From Streptomyces sp. SUK 48 (GTDB lineage Bacteria; Actinomycetota; Actinomycetes; Streptomycetales; Streptomycetaceae), in assembly GCF_009650765.1 (NCBI RefSeq), contig NZ_CP045740.1, positions 3,634,001 to 3,698,000 on the forward strand: a stretch of 64,000 nucleotides of DNA. The letters are read 5' to 3'. Positions 28,341-36,965 of the stretch are shown piece after piece. Under the pieces are notes generated by a model. It did not search any database and had not been told where the DNA came from. It saw nothing but the letters and a program-made list of their open reading frames with translations. Position numbers and translations under genes: made by a program. The stretch's first letter is position 1. Every line of letters starts with the position of its first letter.

Positions 28341-28782
28341 CCAACATCACCACTTCGTCCATCTGCGGGACCCGTTGGGCACCCTGACCATCGGGCCCAC
28401 CAGCCCCGATAGCCTGAATATATTCCCCATAACCCATGGACATGCTTGCAAACTTCGCCATGAGGGCGTTTGAGCATGTCCTCATCTCATAGCAGGTGCT
28501 CTGCGCATACCATCCGAGCTGCCCGGAAAGTGCCTGCGGATTCGAGCCGTCGTAGAAATATGCCGGCAGCGTTCCGTCGGTATTACGGGACACGTCCAGG
28601 TATCTTTCGAAGATACGGACGAACTTCGCTCGACCTTTCCATTGCATCGGTACGTCGATGCCCGGGTAAACCTCGTCGGGATCGTAGTTCGATCCACCAG
28701 TTACGGAGGGGTTAATACGCTTCCCGCCGCCTCCCCCCGCCGTATCTTCTTGGTTGTCTTGTGCGGGAACACCCCCGAGCAC
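28333..28782 (-). CDS. Hypothetical protein, first gene of a lower-GC pair
   Basis: The 149-aa protein has a Gly/Asn-rich, probably disordered N-terminus (about 1-40), then an aromatic-rich segment with WKGRAKFVRIFERYLDVSRN and a helical part ending FASMSMGYGEYIQAIG, and a Gly/Gln tail. Neither signal peptide nor membrane helix is seen. GTG start at 28782 with GGGAG nearby. With its overlapping partner it forms a two-gene unit of unknown function in a decayed mobile region. Confidence 0.65.
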   Translation of the reverse strand: MLGGVPAQDNQEDTAGGGGGKRINPSVTGGSNYDPDEVYPGIDVPMQWKGRAKFVRIFERYLDVSRNTDGTLPAYFYDGSNPQALSGQLGWYAQSTCYEMRTCSNALMAKFASMSMGYGEYIQAIGAGGPDGQGAQRVPQMDEVVMLDG

Positions 28783-28841
28783 ATCTCCCGGCAGGAAAAG
28801 GCCGCTGGGGTCGCTGTTCGTGATGGGATTACTGCCCGCGT

Positions 28842-29273
28842 ATGTGTAACCACCGAGCTCCTGCGTTTTCCGGCCTCGAAGACGGGGTCGACGCTGATGA
28901 AGCGGCCCAGGTCCGCGTGGTGCGGAACGAGCGATGTCAAGTCCTGTTGCTGAAACACCGCATGTGGCCCGCCGACCGGCCCTGGGGGCTGCCGACCGGT
29001 TACGCGGTCAAGAGCGAGGAATTCCCGATGACCGTTGTCCGGGAGGTCCGGGAGGAAACCGGTCTCGAAGTCGTTCCCGGGCGCCTGGTCCAGGTGACCA
29101 GCGGTTACAGGCTCCGCGCGGAAATCGCGTACGAGGCGCTTCACGTGGGCGGAACTCTCAAGCTCGACGGCTTCGAGATCCTGGAGGCGAAATGGTTCGA
29201 CCCGGACGCACTCCCGGAGGGGATGCAGGAGTCTCACGTCCAGCTGATCAAGACGGACGGCGCACCGACCTGA
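28842..29273 (+). CDS. NUDIX hydrolase, possibly N-terminally truncated
   Basis: The 143-aa reading contains a complete Nudix box, GYAVKSEEFPMTVVREVREE followed by TGL, matching G-x5-E-x7-REU-x-EE-x-GU. Nudix enzymes hydrolyse nucleoside diphosphates linked to another group; the substrate is unknown. The GTG start at 28842 lacks a ribosome site and the first 25 residues look non-coding, so the original start may be lost. A second, shorter copy of its beginning lies at 26793-26870. Confidence 0.75.
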   Translation: MCNHRAPAFSGLEDGVDADEAAQVRVVRNERCQVLLLKHRMWPADRPWGLPTGYAVKSEEFPMTVVREVREETGLEVVPGRLVQVTSGYRLRAEIAYEALHVGGTLKLDGFEILEAKWFDPDALPEGMQESHVQLIKTDGAPT

Positions 29274-29456
29274 CGGAACTCGCGCCGAACGAGTCCGTCA
29301 ACGGCGCGAAGGCCATGGCGGCACTGGCGGCCATACGCTCCGACGCGACACCGCTCATGGCAAAGCACCCCGCCCCCGAACGAGTACTGATCGGCTCCGA
29401 ATCCTCACGCCCCGGCGCCTTCGGCGGTTCCACCACCCGGACCAGGGCTGCCGGCA

Positions 29457-29717
29457 CGGATCGCCGAGGGCATCGCCCTGCTGCCCCGCGCCCGCGACAA
29501 GACCCGCGGAATCTTCCTGACCTACCAGGCCAGGGGATGTCTGGAGGCAAACGACATCGAGCAGGCCCTCGCCGTCACCGGGGAATCGCTCGACCTGGCC
29601 ACTCGTATCGGCGCTCCCCGCTGCATCACCCTGGTGCGTGAACTCGCACCCGCCTTCGAGCCGTACCGCCGGGTCGACGGGGTTTCGGAGTTCCTGGCGC
29701 GGCTCAGGGCGAGCTGA
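29457..29717 (+). pseudogene. C-terminal fragment of a TPR-containing transcriptional regulator
   Basis: The last 86 codons before TGA 29715 read IAEGIALLPRARDKTRGIFL, then a TPR-like pair and VRELAPAFEPYRRVDGVSEF, the typical end of Streptomyces XRE-TPR regulators. No helix-turn-helix or upstream TPR is in frame. It is a remnant; the stretch 29274-29456 before it holds nothing recognisable. Confidence 0.6.
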
Positions 29718-29732
29718 ACGAACAGCCACGGG

Positions 29733-29767
29733 CCGGCCCCGGGACGCCGTGGCGTGTCCGGGGCCGG
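29733..29767. terminator. Bidirectional hairpin terminator
   Basis: CCGGCCCCGG and CCGGGGCCGG make a perfect 10-bp stem with a 15-base loop between the regulator fragment (plus) and the G1 peptidase gene (minus, stop at 29791). Confidence 0.8.
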
Positions 29768-29790
29768 TTCGTCGGAGTAGGAGCCGGGGA

Positions 29791-30552
29791 TCAGCTGTGG
29801 TTGAAGGCGACCGAGAAGTTCTCGCCGCCGCTGAGCGAGGACGTCGTCGCCTTGGTGGTGCTGCCCGAGGCCATGTTGATCTTGTCGGGCGAGTAGTTGC
29901 CGATGGCCTGGCCGTTGGCGGTGGCGTTGGTGAAGTTCGCGGTGCCGAAGTTCGACAGCGGCAGCACGCCGGAGGAGCTGGACGGCGCCTCGGCTATGAC
30001 CTCGGCGGACGCGTTGGACAGACCGCTCTGCGTCTTCTTGGTGGTCTTCGTCCAGCCCTTGGTGGTGTCCGTGAGGGTGAGCGTGTACGAGGTGCCGCTG
30101 CGGCTGATCGTCGAGGTGAAGTGGTCACCCGCGCTCACCGCGTTGCTGTAGTTCACCGGGTACGCCGGGTACATCTCGTACCAGGACGAGTACACCGCCC
30201 GGCCGCTGGAGCAGTCCGCCTCGGTGCCCGTCTGCTCCACGGAGTTGCTGCCGTCGCCGTCGATGCCGATCCAGAACGACGAGTACGTGGTCGAGCTGGA
30301 GCAGCTGACCGCCGGCTGCACCCAGCTCGCCGAGACGCTGGTGAACGTCGTACCGGTCGCGGCGTAGCCGGCCCAGTTGGAGCTGGTGCTGTTCCTGATG
30401 CCACCGACCAGGTGGTGACTGCTGATGTGACCGCTGACCGGGGTCATGCGCAGCGCCGGCGCGGCGGCGGCGGCCGCGGGGGAGGTCGCCAGGGCCGACA
30501 GGACGGCGGCGGCGACGGCTGTGGCTGCGGTGAGGCGGATCGTGGCAGACAT
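29791..30552 (-). CDS. Secreted G1 family glutamic endopeptidase
   Basis: The 253-aa protein belongs to the eqolisin-like (peptidase G1) family, acid proteases with a Gln/Glu catalytic pair. A Sec signal peptide with a hydrophobic core and AAAAAP-type cleavage region occupies about residues 1-33. The mature part begins with STSSNWAGYA, has the Gln in SASWVQP (about residue 80) and the Glu in AEVIAEAP (about residue 193). Ser/Thr content is high. ATG 30552 is preferred because AAGGAG lies five bases upstream; a longer frame upstream lacks a site. Confidence 0.88.
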   Translation of the reverse strand: MSATIRLTAATAVAAAVLSALATSPAAAAAAPALRMTPVSGHISSHHLVGGIRNSTSSNWAGYAATGTTFTSVSASWVQPAVSCSSSTTYSSFWIGIDGDGSNSVEQTGTEADCSSGRAVYSSWYEMYPAYPVNYSNAVSAGDHFTSTISRSGTSYTLTLTDTTKGWTKTTKKTQSGLSNASAEVIAEAPSSSSGVLPLSNFGTANFTNATANGQAIGNYSPDKINMASGSTTKATTSSLSGGENFSVAFNHS

Positions 30553-30757
30553 GCTGCTCCTTATCGCGGGTCTCGCGGTGCAGACGTGACTGGCGGCCAC
30601 CAGTGGGGGGAACGTGCCCCCGTGGTTGTCAGTGTGCAGTCAACACGCGTCCCGTTGTCACCCGGCATCCGGGTTTTCACAGCAAAGGTCCTGCCAAGTA
30701 CCTTCTACAAAAGGAGTGTTGAAGGAGAAACCGCCCGCTCTCCAGGGACCCGGCCGC

Positions 30758-32740
30758 TCACACCCCGTCGTACAGCCCCTCCACCTCTTGGGCGAAGTCC
30801 GCGAGAATCCGCGCGCGCCGCAGCTTCATGGACGGCGTGAGGTGCCCGGCCCCCTCCGTGAAGTCGTACGGCAGGACGGTGAAGCGGCGGATGGACTCGG
30901 GCCGGGAGACGAGACGGTTGGCGTCGTCCACGGCACGCTGGAGGATGGCCCGCAACTCGGCGTCGTCGGCGACGAGTTCGGGCGGCACGGGGTGCTTCCC
31001 GTTCATCTGCCGCCAGTGCGTGACGCCCTCGGCGTCGAGGGTGAGCAGGGCCGCGACGTACGGACGGCCGTCGCCGACCAGGATCACCTGGGAGATCAGG
31101 GGGTGCTGGCGCAGCCAGTTCTCCAGCGGGGCGGGGGCGACGGACTTGCCGCCGGAGGTGATGAGGAGTTCCTTCTTGCGGCCCGTGATGGTGAGGTAGC
31201 CGTCATCGTCCAGTTCGCCCAAGTCACCGGTGTGCAGCCAGCCTTCGCGGGTGACCGGGACGACACCGCCGGCCCCCGGGTCCCAGTAGCCGCGCAGCAC
31301 ATGGTCGCCGCAGACCAGGATCTCCCCGTCCGCGGCGATCCGCACCCGGGTGCCGGGCAGCGGCCAGCCCACGGTGCCGAGGCGGGGCCGGAGCGGTGGC
31401 GTGACGGTGCTGGCGCCGGTGGTCTCCGTGAGGCCGTACCCCTCGTAGATCTCGATGCCCGCGCCGGCGTAGAACGCGGCGAGGCGGCGTCCGAGCGGGG
31501 ACCCGCCGCAGATGACGTGCCGCACCCGGCCGCCCATCGCCGTGCGGATACGGCGGTAGACGAGGGGGTCGTAGAAGCCGCGCTGGGTGCGCAGGACGCG
31601 GCCGGGTCCGTCGCCGGTGCCGGACTGGCTCGCCCGGAGCGCCTCGCCGAAGCGCCGGGCGACGGCGGCGGCACGGTCGAAGACGGCGCCCCGGCCGCCC
31701 GACTCCGCCTGCGCGCGGGCCGAGTTGAAGATCTTCTCCAGCATGTAGGGGATGGTCAGCAGGGCGGTGGGCTGGAAGGCGGCGAGGTCCGGCAGCAGCT
31801 CCTCGGCCTTGAGGCTGGGCGCGTGCCCGAGGCGGACGCGGGCGCGGACGCAGGCGATGGCGACCATGCGCCCGAACACATGGGAGAGGGGCAGGAAGAG
31901 GAGGACGGACGGGTCGCTGTCGTGCTGCCTGAAGACGGGGTGGAGCAGTTCGATCGCGTTGTCCACCTCGGCGAAGAAGTTGCCGTGCGAGAGGGCGCAG
32001 CCCTTGGGGCGCCCGGTGGTGCCGGAGGTGTAGACGAGGGTGGCGAGGGTGGCGGGCCCGAGCATGCCGCGCCGCACCCCGACCTCGCCCTCCGGCACCG
32101 GCGCCCCCGCGTCGACGAGCCGCTCCACATGCCCCTTCTCCATGACCCACAAGTGCCGAAGTTCCGGCAGGTGTTGCAGCTCGGGCCCGAGCGCGGCGGC
32201 CTGGGCGCCGGTCTCGGTCACGAGGGCGACCGCACCCGAGTCGTGCAGTATCCAGCGGGTCTGGAAGAGGGAGGAGGTGGGGTAGACGGGGACGGTCACG
32301 AGCCCGGCGGCCCACGCGGCGAAGTCGAGCAGCGTCCACTCGTACGTCGTGCGCGCCATGATCGCGATCCGGTCCCCGGGCGCCAGCCCCTCCGCGATCA
32401 GCCCCTTCGCCACCGCGAGCACCTCCTCGGCGAACCGCGCCGCGGTGATGTCCTTCCAGCGGCCGTCTCTGAGCTTGCGGCTGAGCACCACGGCGTCCGG
32501 GTCCGCGGCCGCGTTGTCGAACGGCAGGTCGGCCAGGGACCCGTGGGTCACCGGCGCCGCGAGGGGCGGTACGACCGCTTCCCGTACGGCTCCGTCGAGG
32601 CGCCGGGTGTGGGGCGCGACGAGGAGGGGCCGGCCGTCGTAGTCGACGGCGGGGACCGGGGCGTCGGCGGGGTGCGGGGGGTCGTGGGGACGCAGGGGGT
32701 CATGGGGATGCGGGGGGTCATGGGGGCGCAGGGGGGACAC
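30758..32740 (-). CDS. Long-chain fatty-acid-CoA ligase (AMP-binding)
   Basis: This 660-aa enzyme activates fatty acids to acyl-CoA via an acyl-AMP. Motifs in order are TLVYTSGTTGRPKG (P-loop, about 255), IYEGYGLTETTGAS (about 430), GWLHTGDLG (about 505) and TGRKKELLITSGGKSVAP with the C-terminal catalytic Lys region. It is of the FadD15 type. The first 27 residues are a His/Pro/Asp repeat (PLRPHDPPHPHDP) encoded by tandem DNA repeats. GTG 32740 has GAGGAG seven bases upstream, which supports including the repeat. Divergent from maoC across a region with overlapping palindromes. Confidence 0.93.
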   Translation of the reverse strand: MSPLRPHDPPHPHDPLRPHDPPHPADAPVPAVDYDGRPLLVAPHTRRLDGAVREAVVPPLAAPVTHGSLADLPFDNAAADPDAVVLSRKLRDGRWKDITAARFAEEVLAVAKGLIAEGLAPGDRIAIMARTTYEWTLLDFAAWAAGLVTVPVYPTSSLFQTRWILHDSGAVALVTETGAQAAALGPELQHLPELRHLWVMEKGHVERLVDAGAPVPEGEVGVRRGMLGPATLATLVYTSGTTGRPKGCALSHGNFFAEVDNAIELLHPVFRQHDSDPSVLLFLPLSHVFGRMVAIACVRARVRLGHAPSLKAEELLPDLAAFQPTALLTIPYMLEKIFNSARAQAESGGRGAVFDRAAAVARRFGEALRASQSGTGDGPGRVLRTQRGFYDPLVYRRIRTAMGGRVRHVICGGSPLGRRLAAFYAGAGIEIYEGYGLTETTGASTVTPPLRPRLGTVGWPLPGTRVRIAADGEILVCGDHVLRGYWDPGAGGVVPVTREGWLHTGDLGELDDDGYLTITGRKKELLITSGGKSVAPAPLENWLRQHPLISQVILVGDGRPYVAALLTLDAEGVTHWRQMNGKHPVPPELVADDAELRAILQRAVDDANRLVSRPESIRRFTVLPYDFTEGAGHLTPSMKLRRARILADFAQEVEGLYDGV

Positions 32741-32953
32741 GAGCGGCTCCTCGGGCGTGCGGCGAGGCGTTCACCGGCGGCCGGGCGCGCGGCGAACGAG
32801 CTGGGGAGAGGTGTTACCGCCGGTCAGGCGAGTGATCGTACGGGCCCGTTGTGGGGGCTTCGTGCGGTTCCGGGGACGGTCCGGGGGTGGTCCGGGGACG
32901 GGGCTGTGCGGGCCGGTCGCGCCCACTGCCACTGGCCGACCTGGGCTTACCTG

Positions 32954-32975
32954 CGGTAACTTTACCGCTCGGTAA
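32954..32975. promoter_or_regulatory. Two overlapping palindromes, probable TetR-family operator
   Basis: CGGTAA-CT-TTACCG (32954-32967) and TTACCG-CT-CGGTAA (32962-32975) are both perfect 6-2-6 inverted repeats sharing the middle TTACCG. They sit 30 bases upstream of the maoC start in the 264-base spacer between divergent fadD and maoC. A TetR gene of fatty-acid-regulator size lies 1.8 kb away (34758-35426) and is the natural candidate. Confidence 0.6.
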
Positions 32976-33004
32976 CGCATGTGTTCCCGTCTTCGGAGGG
33001 TTTG

Positions 33005-33880
33005 ATGTCGACCGTCCTCGACAAGTCGCCTGGGCTGATGCGGGAGTTGGCGGCCGGCGCGGTGCGCTCGCTGCGCAGGCGCCCATCGGCGGGGGCCTCG
33101 TACCCGGGCACGCGGCTGGTGCTGCGGGGGGTGCGGGCGGACCCGGACCGGCTGGCGCGGTACGCGCGCGTGTGCGGTTTCCCGTCCACGGCGCGGGAGT
33201 TGCCCCTCCCCTACCTCCATGTCCTCGCGTTCCCGCTGACGCTGCGGCTGCTCGGCGCCCGGGGCTTCCCGCTCCCGCTGCCGGGGCTGGTGCATACCTC
33301 GATCGAGCTCGTCCGGCACGCTCCGCTGCCCGTGCCGGAGCCGTACGAGTTCACGGTGTACGTCTCGGGGCTGGCCCCGCACCGGCGCGGTACGGAGGCG
33401 ACGGTGGTGACGCAGGCGCGGCTGGGCGGGGAGCCGGTGTGGGAGTCCCGCAGCACGTACCTGTCCCGGCACCGCACGACGGACGGCGCCGCCGCGGCTC
33501 CTCCCCCGGAGCCGACGGCCCCCCTCCCGTTCCGCGTGCGGTGGTCGCTGCCCGGCGGTCTGGGCCGCGCCTACGCCGCCGTCTCGGGCGACCGCAACCC
33601 CATCCACCTCACCCGCCTCACCGCCCGCCCCTTCGGCTTCCCCCGCGCGATCGCCCACGGCATGTGGACGGCGGCGCGCTGCCTGGCGGAGTTCGGGGAC
33701 GCCGACGCGGCACGGGTGGAGTTCCGGGCGCCGGTGCTGCTGCCGGGGACGGTGCGGTACGGCGCGGCGCCGGAGGGCGGCCGGTTCGAGCTGCGGGGCG
33801 GGGAGGACCGGGTGCATGTGTCGGGGTGGGCCGGGCCGGCGGGCCCGGGGCGGGGGACGCCCGGAGGCTCGGCTCGGTAA
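33005..33880 (+). CDS. MaoC-like (R)-specific enoyl-CoA hydratase/dehydratase
   Basis: The 291-aa protein has a double hot-dog fold. The hydratase-2 motif is clear: YAAVSGDRNPIHLT followed by GFPRAIAHGMWTAAR (about 190-225), with the Asp and His of the active site. The N-terminal half is a degenerate hot-dog domain. It probably hydrates trans-2-enoyl thioesters in fatty-acid or polyketide-like metabolism and pairs with the divergent acyl-CoA ligase. ATG 33005 follows GGAGGG at 4-9 bases. Confidence 0.88.
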   Translation: MSTVLDKSPGLMRELAAGAVRSLRRRPSAGASYPGTRLVLRGVRADPDRLARYARVCGFPSTARELPLPYLHVLAFPLTLRLLGARGFPLPLPGLVHTSIELVRHAPLPVPEPYEFTVYVSGLAPHRRGTEATVVTQARLGGEPVWESRSTYLSRHRTTDGAAAAPPPEPTAPLPFRVRWSLPGGLGRAYAAVSGDRNPIHLTRLTARPFGFPRAIAHGMWTAARCLAEFGDADAARVEFRAPVLLPGTVRYGAAPEGGRFELRGGEDRVHVSGWAGPAGPGRGTPGGSAR

Positions 33881-33906
33881 GAGGCGGCCCACGTACCCTC
33901 GTCCCC

Positions 33907-34746
33907 ATGCTGCTAGCCGCCATCCCCTCCCCCTCGGTGAACGGTTTCCACCTGGGGCCGCTGTACATCCACTTCTACGGCTTGATGTACGTCGTGGGCA
34001 TCGGCCTCGCCGTCTATGTGGGCCGGCGCCGCTGGCAGGCCGCGGGCGGGGACCCGGAGCTGGTGGACGAGGTCGCGATGTGGGGTGTGCCGTTCGGCAT
34101 CCTGGGCGGCCGGATCTACTTCGACCTGACCACGCCGAAGGAGATCCCGCCGCACTGGTGGGGGCCGCTGGCGGTGTGGGACGGCGGTCTGGGCATCTGG
34201 GGCGGCGTCGCGCTGGCCACGGTGGTCTGCGTGTGGCGGCTGCGCCGGGCGGGCGCCTCGGTCGCCGGGATGATGGACGCGCTGGCTCCCTGCCTGCTGA
34301 TCGCGCAGGCGATCGGCCGTGTCGGCAACTACTTCAACCAGGAGCTGTTCGGCGGTCCGACGAGCCTGCCCTGGGGCCTGGAGATCGACCCGGCCCACCG
34401 CCCCGACGGCTACCTCCAGTCCCCGGCCTTCCACCCCACCTTCCTCTACGAACTGATCTGGGACCTCCTGCTGGCCGCCCTCCTGATCCGCCTCGGCCGC
34501 ACCGGCCGGCTCCGCCCGGGCAGCCTGTTCCCCCTCTACGTCGCCGGCTACTCCGCCTTCCGGATCTTCGAGGAGTCCCTCCGCGTCGACTACTCCCAGT
34601 ACTTCCTGGGCCTGCGCCTCAACTTCTACATCGCGGCGGCGGTGGCCCTGGCGGGTGTGACGTGGTTCGTCCTGCTGCAACGCCGGCCCCCGAAGGCCGC
34701 CCCCGCTCCCGCCCCGGCCGTCGAATCGGCGGACGGGGCCCGCTGA
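33907..34746 (+). CDS. lgt: Prolipoprotein diacylglyceryl transferase
   Basis: Lgt transfers diacylglycerol from phosphatidylglycerol to the cysteine of prelipoproteins. The 279-aa polytopic membrane protein has the Lgt signature IGRVGNYFNQELFGGP (about 136-151), the early HFYGLMY motif, and FHPTFLYELIWDL near residue 180. ATG 33907 lies 26 bases after the maoC stop. Streptomyces genomes often have two lgt genes, and the position beside maoC is not the usual one next to trp genes, so this may be the second copy. The C-terminus has a Pro/Ala-rich tail. Confidence 0.93.
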   Translation: MLLAAIPSPSVNGFHLGPLYIHFYGLMYVVGIGLAVYVGRRRWQAAGGDPELVDEVAMWGVPFGILGGRIYFDLTTPKEIPPHWWGPLAVWDGGLGIWGGVALATVVCVWRLRRAGASVAGMMDALAPCLLIAQAIGRVGNYFNQELFGGPTSLPWGLEIDPAHRPDGYLQSPAFHPTFLYELIWDLLLAALLIRLGRTGRLRPGSLFPLYVAGYSAFRIFEESLRVDYSQYFLGLRLNFYIAAAVALAGVTWFVLLQRRPPKAAPAPAPAVESADGAR

Positions 34747-34757
34747 CGGGAGGCTCG

Positions 34758-35426
34758 TCACCGACGGACGGCAGCCGGCGACGCCACCCCCGGCGGGGCC
34801 CAGTGATTGCCGGACATCAGGTTGCCCAGGCCGGACCAGGCGAAGTTCATCAGGGTGGCGGAGGACTGGGCGGCGGTGACGCCGGGGGTGGCGTTGGCCC
34901 GGTCGGCCAGGGATTCGGCGGCGCCGACCAGGGCGACGGCCAGGCCCTCGATCTCCTGGGCGGAAAGGTCGCGGGAGTCCCGGGACTCCCGGGCGGCGGT
35001 CGCGATCAGGCGGGTGACGAAGGCGGTCATCTCCGCGCGCACGGCGTCGGCCTCGGCGGCGAACCGGGGGCCGTGGGTGCGGGCCTGGAGGTGGAGGACG
35101 GTCCAGCCGTCGGGATGCCCTGCGGTGTACGTGAAGAACGCCCGCACGCCGTCCCAGAGCTGGCGGTCGGCGGGGAGCGCGGGCCGGACCGCCGCGCGCA
35201 CGGCCTCGGTCAGCGCGGCGGCCTCACGGCGGATGCACGCGGTGAAGAGGTCGTCCTTGGAGTTGAGGTAGAGATAGACCAACGGCTTGGAGACGCCCGC
35301 CAGTTCGGCTATCTCGTCCATCGACGCGGCCGTGTACCCGTGCCGGGCGATGATCTCCACGGCGGCGTCGAGCATCTGCCGCTCGCGCTCCGCCCTCGGC
35401 ATCCGCCTGGTCCTGCCGCCACCCAT
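34758..35426 (-). CDS. TetR family transcriptional regulator
   Basis: The 222-aa protein has the TetR N-terminal helix-turn-helix (about 15-60; AAVEIIARHGYTAASMDEIAELAGVSKPLVYLYLNSK) and a helical ligand-binding domain. Tryptophan and Phe residues in AFFTYTAGHPDGW suggest a hydrophobic pocket. It converges on lgt with an 11-base gap. The fadD/maoC palindromes at 32.95 kb are a plausible target, but no operator copy was found at its own promoter. Confidence 0.9.
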   Translation of the reverse strand: MGGGRTRRMPRAERERQMLDAAVEIIARHGYTAASMDEIAELAGVSKPLVYLYLNSKDDLFTACIRREAAALTEAVRAAVRPALPADRQLWDGVRAFFTYTAGHPDGWTVLHLQARTHGPRFAAEADAVRAEMTAFVTRLIATAARESRDSRDLSAQEIEGLAVALVGAAESLADRANATPGVTAAQSSATLMNFAWSGLGNLMSGNHWAPPGVASPAAVRR

Positions 35427-35522
35427 GGGGGCAAGACTAGAGGGATGCCGGGGCCGGTATCCGACCTTTCACGATCTTGACACCCCGGTGGCAGGTGACC
35501 GGCGGCGGGTGACGGGGGTCGC

Positions 35523-35822
35523 CTACGACGGCTGGCTGTGGGCCCGCGCGCTGTCGTCGGCGATGTCCTCCTGGCTGCGGTTCGCCTCCAGGTTCGCCTT
35601 CATCCGGTCGACCCGGCCGACGACGTGCATCGAGGCCCGGTCCCGCTCCTTGCGCAGCGCCACCCAGCTGATCGGCGCCGAGATGACCAGGGCGAGCAGG
35701 GCGATCCACAGGCCGTTGGAGCTGCCGAAGCCGCGCGGGAAGATGCCGGAGTAGACGGCTCCCCAGACGACCAAGAGGCAGCCCACGAAGATACCGAGGC
35801 GCATCAGCGTGTAGCGGAGCAT
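35523..35822 (-). CDS. DUF4229 small membrane protein
   Basis: From ATG 35822 the product has 99 aa with two membrane helices (about 3-24 LRLGIFVGCLLVVWGAVYSGIF-like and 36-56) and a charged cytoplasmic tail rich in Arg, Glu and Asn. It matches the DUF4229 proteins encoded next to mqnE in Streptomyces. No function is known. An upstream TTG at 35846 is a weaker start. Confidence 0.82.
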   Translation of the reverse strand: MLRYTLMRLGIFVGCLLVVWGAVYSGIFPRGFGSSNGLWIALLALVISAPISWVALRKERDRASMHVVGRVDRMKANLEANRSQEDIADDSARAHSQPS

Positions 35823-35914
35823 CTCAATCCACTCGTCCGATTCCAAAAGGGGTCAACGTCCAGTGAAGCATGTCTGGCGGGCGATCATGCGGCGGGGTCG
35901 CCGGGGCGGGCCGG

Positions 35915-36439
35915 TCAGCCGAGGGGCAGCAGCATGAAGATCTCGTCGCGGTCGTCGCCGGGGGCGACGCGGATGGCGCCGGGGACGCGGCCGACCTCCT
36001 TGTAGCCGCAGGAGCCGTAGAAGCGCTCCAGGCCGTGGCCGCCCCGGCAGGACAGGCGGATCGCCTCGATGCCGGCCGTCGCGCGGGCCGCGTCCTCGGC
36101 GGCGGCGAGCAGGTCGCGGCCGTAGCCCTTGCCCTGGTGGCGGGGGTGGACCATCACGGAGTACAGCGACAGCCAGTGGGCGTTCAGATGCCGCGGGTTC
36201 CCGGTGAGGAACGCGGCGGCGGCGGTCGTGCCGCGCTCGTCCCGGCCGACGAGGAGGCGGGTACGGCCCTCCGCCATGTGCACGAAGTGGCGCACCAGCT
36301 CGGGCCGTATCTCCTCGCGGCGGACCGGCGGGACGAAGCCGACGGCACCGCCCGCGTTCGACACGTCCGCCCAGAGGCCGAGGAGGTCGTCGCGCAGGGC
36401 GGGGGTGATGGGGGGTTCCAGCGTGAAAGTAAGGGCCAC
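35915..36439 (-). CDS. GNAT family N-acetyltransferase
   Basis: The 174-aa protein has the GNAT core: LSLYSVMVHPRHQGKGYGRDLLAAAE with the acetyl-CoA loop Q/R-G-K-G-Y-G, and a last strand GLERFYGSCGYKEVGRVPGAI. Substrate is unknown. GTG 36439 is taken as start because upstream sequence becomes the tandem repeat region. It is oriented like mqnE but separated from it by the repeats. Confidence 0.87.
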   Translation of the reverse strand: MALTFTLEPPITPALRDDLLGLWADVSNAGGAVGFVPPVRREEIRPELVRHFVHMAEGRTRLLVGRDERGTTAAAAFLTGNPRHLNAHWLSLYSVMVHPRHQGKGYGRDLLAAAEDAARATAGIEAIRLSCRGGHGLERFYGSCGYKEVGRVPGAIRVAPGDDRDEIFMLLPLG

Positions 36440-36546
36440 CGGCGCATCGTATCCATTACCCGAGAAGCTGGGCGGCGATGGCCGGATCGGCGAGATAGCC
36501 CTGGTGGGGAGCAGCCGCGCGGTCCTGCGACTACGGGGCTCGGTCC

Positions 36547-36905
36547 GCGCGAACGCGCCGACAGGTGGATCGGCCGAGTGCCGCCCGCCCCTGGTTGATC
36601 GCGCAGTTCCCCGCGCCCCTGGGTAGGACCACGCGGCCCTGGCCCAAGAGACGCCGACAGCCCGGCACGCGGACCGGACGACAGGCGGTCCGCCAAGTAC
36701 CGGCCGTCCCCGGCTGATCGCGCAGTTCCCCGCGCCCCCAGGCAGGACCACGCGGCCCTGGCCGAAGAGTCGCCGACGGCCGGCACGCGGACCGGACGAC
36801 AGGTGATCGGCCAAGTAACGCCCGCCCCTGGCTGATCGCGCAGTTCCCCGCGCCCCTGGGTAGGACCACGCGGCCTCGGCCCAAGAGTCGACCGACCGCC
36901 GGGCG
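36547..36905. repeat. Three-copy tandem repeat of about 119 bp
   Basis: The unit contains GATCGCGCAGTTCCCCGCGC, then CCCCTGGGTAGGACCACGCG, a GCC/CCGG-rich middle and GGCACGCGGACCGGACGACAGG. The anchor GATCGCGCAG occurs at 36597, 36716 and 36834, so the period is 119 then 118 bases, with a partial unit before the first. Identity between copies is high but not perfect. It fills the space between the GNAT promoter and the 3' end of mqnE. Similar CGCAGTTCCCCGCGCCCC elements occur in many Streptomyces intergenic regions. Confidence 0.85.
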
Positions 36906-36965
36906 CGCGGCCAGGTCGCGTCCCTGGGGGTGGGGCCGGGCGGGGCCGGTCGGTGGGGCGGGTTG

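Noticed and set aside
36547..36905. CRISPR array
   Set aside because: The units are about 119 bases without unique spacers, and no cas genes are present. It is a tandem intergenic repeat.
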